Positions 59,880-64,000 of a DNA stretch of 64,000 nt are shown piece after piece. The stretch lies in IMG/VR virus record IMGVR_UViG_3300029319_000006, positions 62,001 through 126,000 of that record, one strand, 5' to 3'. How positions within the stretch are numbered: position 1 is the first letter of the stretch; each line of letters begins with the position of its first letter. The DNA comes from a virus. The notes beneath the pieces are model-generated. The model saw nothing but the letters and a program-made list of their open reading frames with translations. It was not told where the DNA came from and did no database searches. A program made the translations under genes and the position numbers.

Positions 59880-60673
59880 TCCGTTACTGGTAAGTTAACA
59901 ACTCTATCAATTTTTTCAGGGTCAAACTTATTAGCTCCTGCTAATTGTACATGAACAAAATTACTTTGATCTCTAAGATCTACTACGGGTCTTGGATCTT
60001 TTGTATCTGGTTGATAATGTACACTACTGTTCCATTTATAATCCATTGTTATCCAATTCATTTTAGCTACTTCTAACATAGCATGTAGATATGGTTGATC
60101 ACAAGTATAAAATTCTGGTAATCCTGAATTTTGAATCATAGAAGTATATAATTGAAATTTTAGAAATTTATATTTTGCTTTTAACATTCCAGGTTTAGAA
60201 TAAACTACAACTCCTGAATTATATACTTTAGGTAAACCAGATTTTGTTCTTGGAAGTTTCACGTTAAAGAATGCTTCTATAATTTTTACCCATCTTTCAT
60301 CATTCATATTATTAATACCAGCAATAGTATGTTTAGTTCTTACATCAGGAGCATTCCATTCTTCACATATTCCTATATCAATTGGTGTTCCTTTAAATTG
60401 ATCAAATATATTTTCTGTTAATCCTATTACTGGAAATACATCAGTATCTACATATAAAACATAATCATAATGTTCAGACATATAATCATTAAATATAGGT
60501 TTAAATGATCCATAATGAGAGGAAAAAGAACCTAAATTAGTAACAAACTTAGGATTATGTTCGTATACATATTCAGAATTTATTTCCTCAGCATAACGTC
60601 TCATACATTTTACGCTATGTTCACTTTCGCTGGTTTCTTCACCATCTCTGTATTGATATATTAATGTCCTCAT
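59867..60673 (-). CDS. GT-A-fold glycosyltransferase
   Basis: This 268-residue protein begins RTLIYQYRDGEETSESEHSV and has YVLYVDTDVFPVIGLTENIF with D76-T-D78 as DxD, then KVYNSGVVVYSKPG, EFYTCDQPYLHAMLE and FVHVQLAGANKFDPEK. This is the full GT8-like order, including the Cys-Asp-Gln block and a C-terminal His. It overlaps the methyltransferase by 13 bases and the FkbM gene by 1. The acceptor is unknown. Confidence 0.8.
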   Translation of the reverse strand: MRTLIYQYRDGEETSESEHSVKCMRRYAEEINSEYVYEHNPKFVTNLGSFSSHYGSFKPIFNDYMSEHYDYVLYVDTDVFPVIGLTENIFDQFKGTPIDIGICEEWNAPDVRTKHTIAGINNMNDERWVKIIEAFFNVKLPRTKSGLPKVYNSGVVVYSKPGMLKAKYKFLKFQLYTSMIQNSGLPEFYTCDQPYLHAMLEVAKMNWITMDYKWNSSVHYQPDTKDPRPVVDLRDQSNFVHVQLAGANKFDPEKIDRVVNLPVTEWKL

Positions 60674-61365
60674 TAGAAACCCTTGTATCTTTTTTGATAA
60701 TTATGTATTTGTTGAACTATATCTTTTTTAATAAAAACTGCATCAATTTGATTCCATATTCCTTTTCTTATTGCTACATGATGTACTCCTGATGGAACAA
60801 AATCATGTTCATATAATGTTTCTATATATTGATCAAAACGTGGAGCTCCTTTGTTATACCACATAATAGGCATTTCAGTTATAATAGCTTTTGTATGTTT
60901 CAATGCTTCTTTGCTACCATTAAATATATCTATTTCTGATCCTTGAGTATCTATTTTTATAAAATCAGGTTGAGGTAATTTGTTTTGTTTAATTAAACTA
61001 TCTAAAGTAATAGTTGTTACATCTATACTATGATTTTCTAAGTAGTTATCAGTCATTTCTTGATATACGCTGTTACCGGTAGTTTGTTCTCTATCATTAT
61101 CTGATAAGTAAAATTTTACTTCTTTATCATCTTTATCAGACAACACAGCATATATTGAATGACTATGGTTATCATCTAATAATTTATTTCCTGCAAAAGC
61201 CTCAATCAAGTAAAACATAGTTTCTCTTGGAAATTTATGTTTCCATTTTCTGTACCATTTTCCTTCATTAGCTCCTATGTCATACACATTCTTAAATGTT
61301 ATTCCAGCATCTAACAATTCTTGAAGAATAAATTCTAATGTTCTTTCTGGGGATCCTGTAATCAT
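60673..61365 (-). CDS. FkbM-family methyltransferase
   Basis: This 230-residue protein has FKNVYDIGANEGKWYRKW as motif I, FYLIEAFAGNK, NSVYQEMTDNYLENH and PDFIKIDTQGSEIDIFNGSK, the DTQGSE signature of FkbM-type methyltransferases. These methylate sugars or glycan-linked hydroxyls. One base lies between it and the SqdB-like gene, and a one-base overlap links it with the GT at 59,867. Substrate is not visible. Confidence 0.85.
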   Translation of the reverse strand: MITGSPERTLEFILQELLDAGITFKNVYDIGANEGKWYRKWKHKFPRETMFYLIEAFAGNKLLDDNHSHSIYAVLSDKDDKEVKFYLSDNDREQTTGNSVYQEMTDNYLENHSIDVTTITLDSLIKQNKLPQPDFIKIDTQGSEIDIFNGSKEALKHTKAIITEMPIMWYNKGAPRFDQYIETLYEHDFVPSGVHHVAIRKGIWNQIDAVFIKKDIVQQIHNYQKRYKGF

Positions 61366-61366
61366 T

Positions 61367-62509
61367 TTACCACTCCGGTGATGTTAGTATATTATCAGGA
61401 TCTAAATTATCTTTCATCTTTTCAGCTATAAATTTAATATCATCTATAAGAGTATTTGAAAGAGTAATTGGTTCAAAACCTAAACTACGAAGACCTTGAT
61501 TATCTACTTCTAATTCATTTTCTTTTAATTCTTTTCTTGGATTAGGTACATATTGAATATTCGCACCATATTTTTCAGCACATAATTCTGCTAATTCCTT
61601 TACATTTCTTACTTCAGCAACTTGATTAAATATTCTTACTTTATTTCCTTCAGGGATACTTTCTACTGCTAATTTTATACAATTAGCTGTATCTTGAATA
61701 TGAATAAAAGCTCTAGTCTGACCTCCAGTTCCATAAACTGTTATATCATTACCAGTTGCTGCCTGAGAAATAAATCTATTTAATACTGTTCCATAGATAC
61801 CATCATAATCAAATCTGTTCACTAATTTTGGATCTAACATAGTTTCTTCTGTTTGAGTTCCCCAACATATACCTTGATGAAGATCAGTAATTTTGATACC
61901 CCAGTTTTTATTATAGAACTGAAATAGGATTTGGTCAAGAGATTTTGTCATATGATAAACACTACCAGGATTAGTTGGATAAAGTACATCAACATCTTTT
62001 TGTGTTGAATTAACTTTTATATTTAAATATCCTTCTGGTATTTTACCAAAATCTTTAGAATATCCATATACACCCATAGTACCTAAATGAACTAAATGAC
62101 ATTCAGGAACAATATTAACAATAGCATTTAGAATATTATGTGTAGTCGTAATATTGTTTTCAACAGTATATCTTCTATGCATTTCAGAAAGCATTGAATA
62201 TGGAGCAGATCTTTGTTCTGCAAAATGAATTATAACTTCTGGTTTCATTTTTTGAACATAATTCGTAAATCCTAAATAATTTATAGCAACATCAATCTGT
62301 CCAAATTTTAATGGCATACCATGTCTTAAAGCTGCATCTATTCTATTCTCCATTGATTCAATATTAGTAAGAGAATTACTATGTGTCTCTTTATCAATTT
62401 TCCTTCTGGAAAAATTATCTAATATGTGAACATCATGTCCAGCTTTAGCTAACTTCAATGAAGTTGGCCAACCACAAAAACCATCTCCTCCTAAAACTAA
62501 AATTCTCAT
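61367..62509 (-). CDS. UDP-sulfoquinovose synthase-like SDR enzyme
   Basis: This 380-residue protein closely follows plant and cyanobacterial SQD1/SqdB. GGDGFCGWPTSLKLAK is the NAD motif, IIHFAEQRSAPYSM follows, then CHLVHLGTMGVYG with T144, VYHMTKSLDQILF with Y185 and K189, DLHQGICWGTQTEET, and YGTGGQTRAFIHIQDTANCI. SQD1 residues T145, Y182 and K186 have clear equivalents. The enzyme makes UDP-sulfoquinovose from UDP-glucose and sulfite. It overlaps a 68-residue gene by 4 bases. Sulfolipid or sulfonated-glycan use is inferred. Confidence 0.82.
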   Translation of the reverse strand: MRILVLGGDGFCGWPTSLKLAKAGHDVHILDNFSRRKIDKETHSNSLTNIESMENRIDAALRHGMPLKFGQIDVAINYLGFTNYVQKMKPEVIIHFAEQRSAPYSMLSEMHRRYTVENNITTTHNILNAIVNIVPECHLVHLGTMGVYGYSKDFGKIPEGYLNIKVNSTQKDVDVLYPTNPGSVYHMTKSLDQILFQFYNKNWGIKITDLHQGICWGTQTEETMLDPKLVNRFDYDGIYGTVLNRFISQAATGNDITVYGTGGQTRAFIHIQDTANCIKLAVESIPEGNKVRIFNQVAEVRNVKELAELCAEKYGANIQYVPNPRKELKENELEVDNQGLRSLGFEPITLSNTLIDDIKFIAEKMKDNLDPDNILTSPEW

Positions 62510-62712
62510 TTTAAATCTGTACCTTCCTCATGGCATGATAATTGAATTGAATAATATTGATTACTTTCATGCCAAGACCAATTATCTAAATTAGCCATTG
62601 CTTCACATTGTTCTAATGGCATAGGTTGATTAAGAACATATTGATTTCCTATATAAACCCAATCCGTTCCTGTATTTCCCCATAAAGAAAATACTAATAA
62701 ATATTTTACCAT
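62506..62712 (-). CDS. Small conserved hypothetical protein
   Basis: This 68-residue protein reads MVKYLLVFSLWGNTGTDWVY, then YVLNQPMPLEQCEAMANLDN and SWHESNQYYSIQLSCHEEGT. It starts with a short hydrophobic stretch that could be a signal or anchor. Two cysteines may pair. It overlaps both neighbours (7 and 4 bases), so it is probably co-translated with the two sugar-nucleotide enzymes. Function unknown. Confidence 0.6.
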   Translation of the reverse strand: MVKYLLVFSLWGNTGTDWVYIGNQYVLNQPMPLEQCEAMANLDNWSWHESNQYYSIQLSCHEEGTDLK

Positions 62713-63662
62713 TGATTGCTCCCATAATAATTTCTATACCATTGTACAAATTCTTTTACACCTATTTCAATAGGAGTTTTAGGATTATATCCTAACTGTC
62801 TTATTTTAGTTGTATCAGACCATGTTTCTTTAGCATCTGCATCATGTTTTGGTCTCATAGTTTTTGCAGATGTCTTACCTAATTCTTTTTCGATTATTTC
62901 TATAAAATCTAATAGCTGAACTTGTCTACCATTACCTATATTATATATTTCTCTTTTACTCATGTTATTTGATATGATGTGTATACCGTCTACTATATCA
63001 TCAATATATGTAAAATCTCTTTTCATATCTCCATGATTAAATACTTCAATAGGTTTATCATTAAGTATTTTATCAGTGAATCCAAATAAAGCCATATCAG
63101 GTCTACCCCATGGTCCATAAACTGTAAAGAACCTTAGACCTATTGCATTAGGTATTTTAGATATATGAAACATATGTTCATTCAATTGTTTAGTATATCC
63201 ATAAGGACTTAGCTGAGGTCCTAACTTATCTGATTCTTTCCAAGGTAAAGGATTACCATGCATAACACAAGATGTTGAAGCATAAATTACATTTTCAACA
63301 TCATGTTTTTCTAATACTTGTATCAAATTTAAAGTACCAGTAACATTATTATCAACATACTCTTGAGCGTTATCCATAGAATATCTGACTCCAGCCATAG
63401 CTGCTAAATGTATAACCAAATGAGGTTTTATTTTTTTAATATATTTGTCTAAACCATGTAAATCGTATAAGTCAAGATTCTTACATTTAATTTCATATTT
63501 TTCTTTTAAATATTTGGCTCTGTCTCTTTTCAATTTAGGATCATAATACATATTAAAATTATCAAATCCATAAACTTCATATTCACCACTTTCTTCTAAA
63601 TTAATAGCTGTATGAAATCCAATGAATCCAGCCATTCCTGTTATTACTACTTTAAGAGCCAT
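62706..63662 (-). CDS. UDP-glucuronate 4-epimerase-like SDR enzyme
   Basis: From ATG 63662 it is 318 residues (GGAGG six bases before favours this over ATG 63668). VITGMAGFIGFHTA is the NAD motif, YGFDNFNMYYDPKLKRDR the family signature and LAAMAGVRYSMDNAQEYV the substrate loop. It has STSCVMHGN with Ser/Thr and SPYGYTKQ with Y154 and K158. This matches GAE or CapI-type epimerases, which interconvert UDP-GlcA and UDP-GalA. It overlaps the small gene by 7 and the last GT by 11 bases. Confidence 0.83.
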   Translation of the reverse strand: MALKVVITGMAGFIGFHTAINLEESGEYEVYGFDNFNMYYDPKLKRDRAKYLKEKYEIKCKNLDLYDLHGLDKYIKKIKPHLVIHLAAMAGVRYSMDNAQEYVDNNVTGTLNLIQVLEKHDVENVIYASTSCVMHGNPLPWKESDKLGPQLSPYGYTKQLNEHMFHISKIPNAIGLRFFTVYGPWGRPDMALFGFTDKILNDKPIEVFNHGDMKRDFTYIDDIVDGIHIISNNMSKREIYNIGNGRQVQLLDFIEIIEKELGKTSAKTMRPKHDADAKETWSDTTKIRQLGYNPKTPIEIGVKEFVQWYRNYYGSNQW

Positions 63663-64000
63663 TAACATCCTCCATTAATTGTTTAATATTTTCTCCTCTA
63701 TTAGGCAATAAATCTTTCAAAAAGAAATGTACAAAATTGCATTCGTTTATTCTAGTATTAGCAGTATACAACCCATTCCATTTCCAGTCAAGGTTTTTTA
63801 TTTTCATGTTTTCTTCTCTAATCCATGTATTAAGAAGTGTCTGATCTGTCGACCATTTCCATGCTCCTTGACCATCTATAAAATCTTTAAACCTAGGTCT
63901 TCTTAAAAACTCTGTAGGTGTTTGACCTTTTAGATATGGAAGTATTGATTGGTTCATAACCATTACACCCATATTCATAAACTCACCACCTAATTGATTC
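63652..64000 (-). CDS. Glycosyltransferase-like protein, N-terminus beyond window
   Basis: The frame is open to the window edge and begins with NQLGGEFMNMGVMVMNQSIL here, so the start lies beyond 64000. STDQTLLNTWIREENMKIKN and LDWKWNGLYT, followed by FVHFFLKDLL, resemble the C-terminal half of GT-A transferases (the nmGVmv, DQ..LN and FvHf blocks). The first 9 codons at its 3' end overlap the epimerase gene. The catalytic DxD would be outside the window. Confidence 0.62.
   Translation of the reverse strand, partial: NQLGGEFMNMGVMVMNQSILPYLKGQTPTEFLRRPRFKDFIDGQGAWKWSTDQTLLNTWIREENMKIKNLDWKWNGLYTANTRINECNFVHFFLKDLLPNRGENIKQLMEDVNGS

Noticed and set aside
1-64000. Diversity-generating retroelement or site-specific recombination at the fibres
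   Set aside because: No reverse transcriptase, template repeat, invertase or integrase gene was found in the window.

Overview
The window is a contiguous stretch of a large, AT-rich, T4-like myovirus genome of marine type. The evidence is a nearly complete T4-style baseplate and tail gene set (gp48, gp53, gp27-like, gp5, gp25, gp6, gp7, gp8, gp4, gp2-like, gp54-like, gp26, gp29-like), together with gp32, gp33 and TATAAATA late promoters. Low G+C content, fibre families typical of marine phages, several small early proteins of the kind seen in T4-like cyanophages, and the absence of photosynthesis genes point to a marine bacterial host. A SAR11-type or other AT-rich alphaproteobacterium, or a cyanobacterium, would fit. 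The host is an inference. I saw no tRNA, CRISPR array, insertion sequence or integrase. No stretch longer than about 300 bases lacks a gene.

Positions 1-41,642 are almost entirely minus-strand virion genes, read from right to left. From the right come the baseplate (gp48, gp53, gp27-like hub, gp5 with OB fold plus lysozyme, a degenerate T7-lysozyme-fold protein, a beta-helix spike with an M15 peptidase, gp25, gp6, a very short gp7, gp8). Then follows a DUF4815-type baseplate protein and its satellites, and then a long series of fibre and adhesin genes. Among the fibres are two proteins with apparent blue-copper (cupredoxin) domains and a 985-residue protein with about 550 residues of tyrosine-rich four-residue repeats. 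Two glycosyltransferases and a 2OG-oxygenase-like gene sit in the same late operon as that protein. TATAAATA-type promoters at 41,683, 33,173, 29,612, 16,145 and 10,553 divide this block into late operons.

Positions 41,692-46,122 are a plus-strand late operon (gp4, gp2-like, gp54-like, gp26, a hidden gp51-like extension, gp29-like tape measure). The gp26 stop is preceded by a TTTTTTA slippery heptamer with an upstream GGAGGGG. The -1 frame then runs 63 codons without an ATG, which strongly suggests a programmed frameshift.

Positions 46,119-54,264 carry replication and early functions on the minus strand: gp32, a 2OG-Fe(II) oxygenase, gp33 and many small conserved proteins. They also carry a HAD phosphatase, GMP reductase, an IscA-type Fe-S carrier and an HExxH protein. 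Four sigma70-like promoters share an extended -35 block and an exact 17-nt spacer. A lone plus-strand GT25 glycosyltransferase under a late promoter interrupts this block.

Positions 54,265-64,000 and beyond form a tightly overlapping minus-strand glycan cluster. It holds six DxD or GT25-type transferases, a further partial transferase at the right edge, and two methyltransferases. It also holds a UDP-sulfoquinovose-synthase-like enzyme, a UDP-glucuronate-4-epimerase-like enzyme and adenine phosphoribosyltransferase. Including the genes in the fibre operon and the lone plus-strand gene, I count ten glycosyltransferase-like genes. Late promoters in front of several of them suggest that the sugars may decorate the virion.
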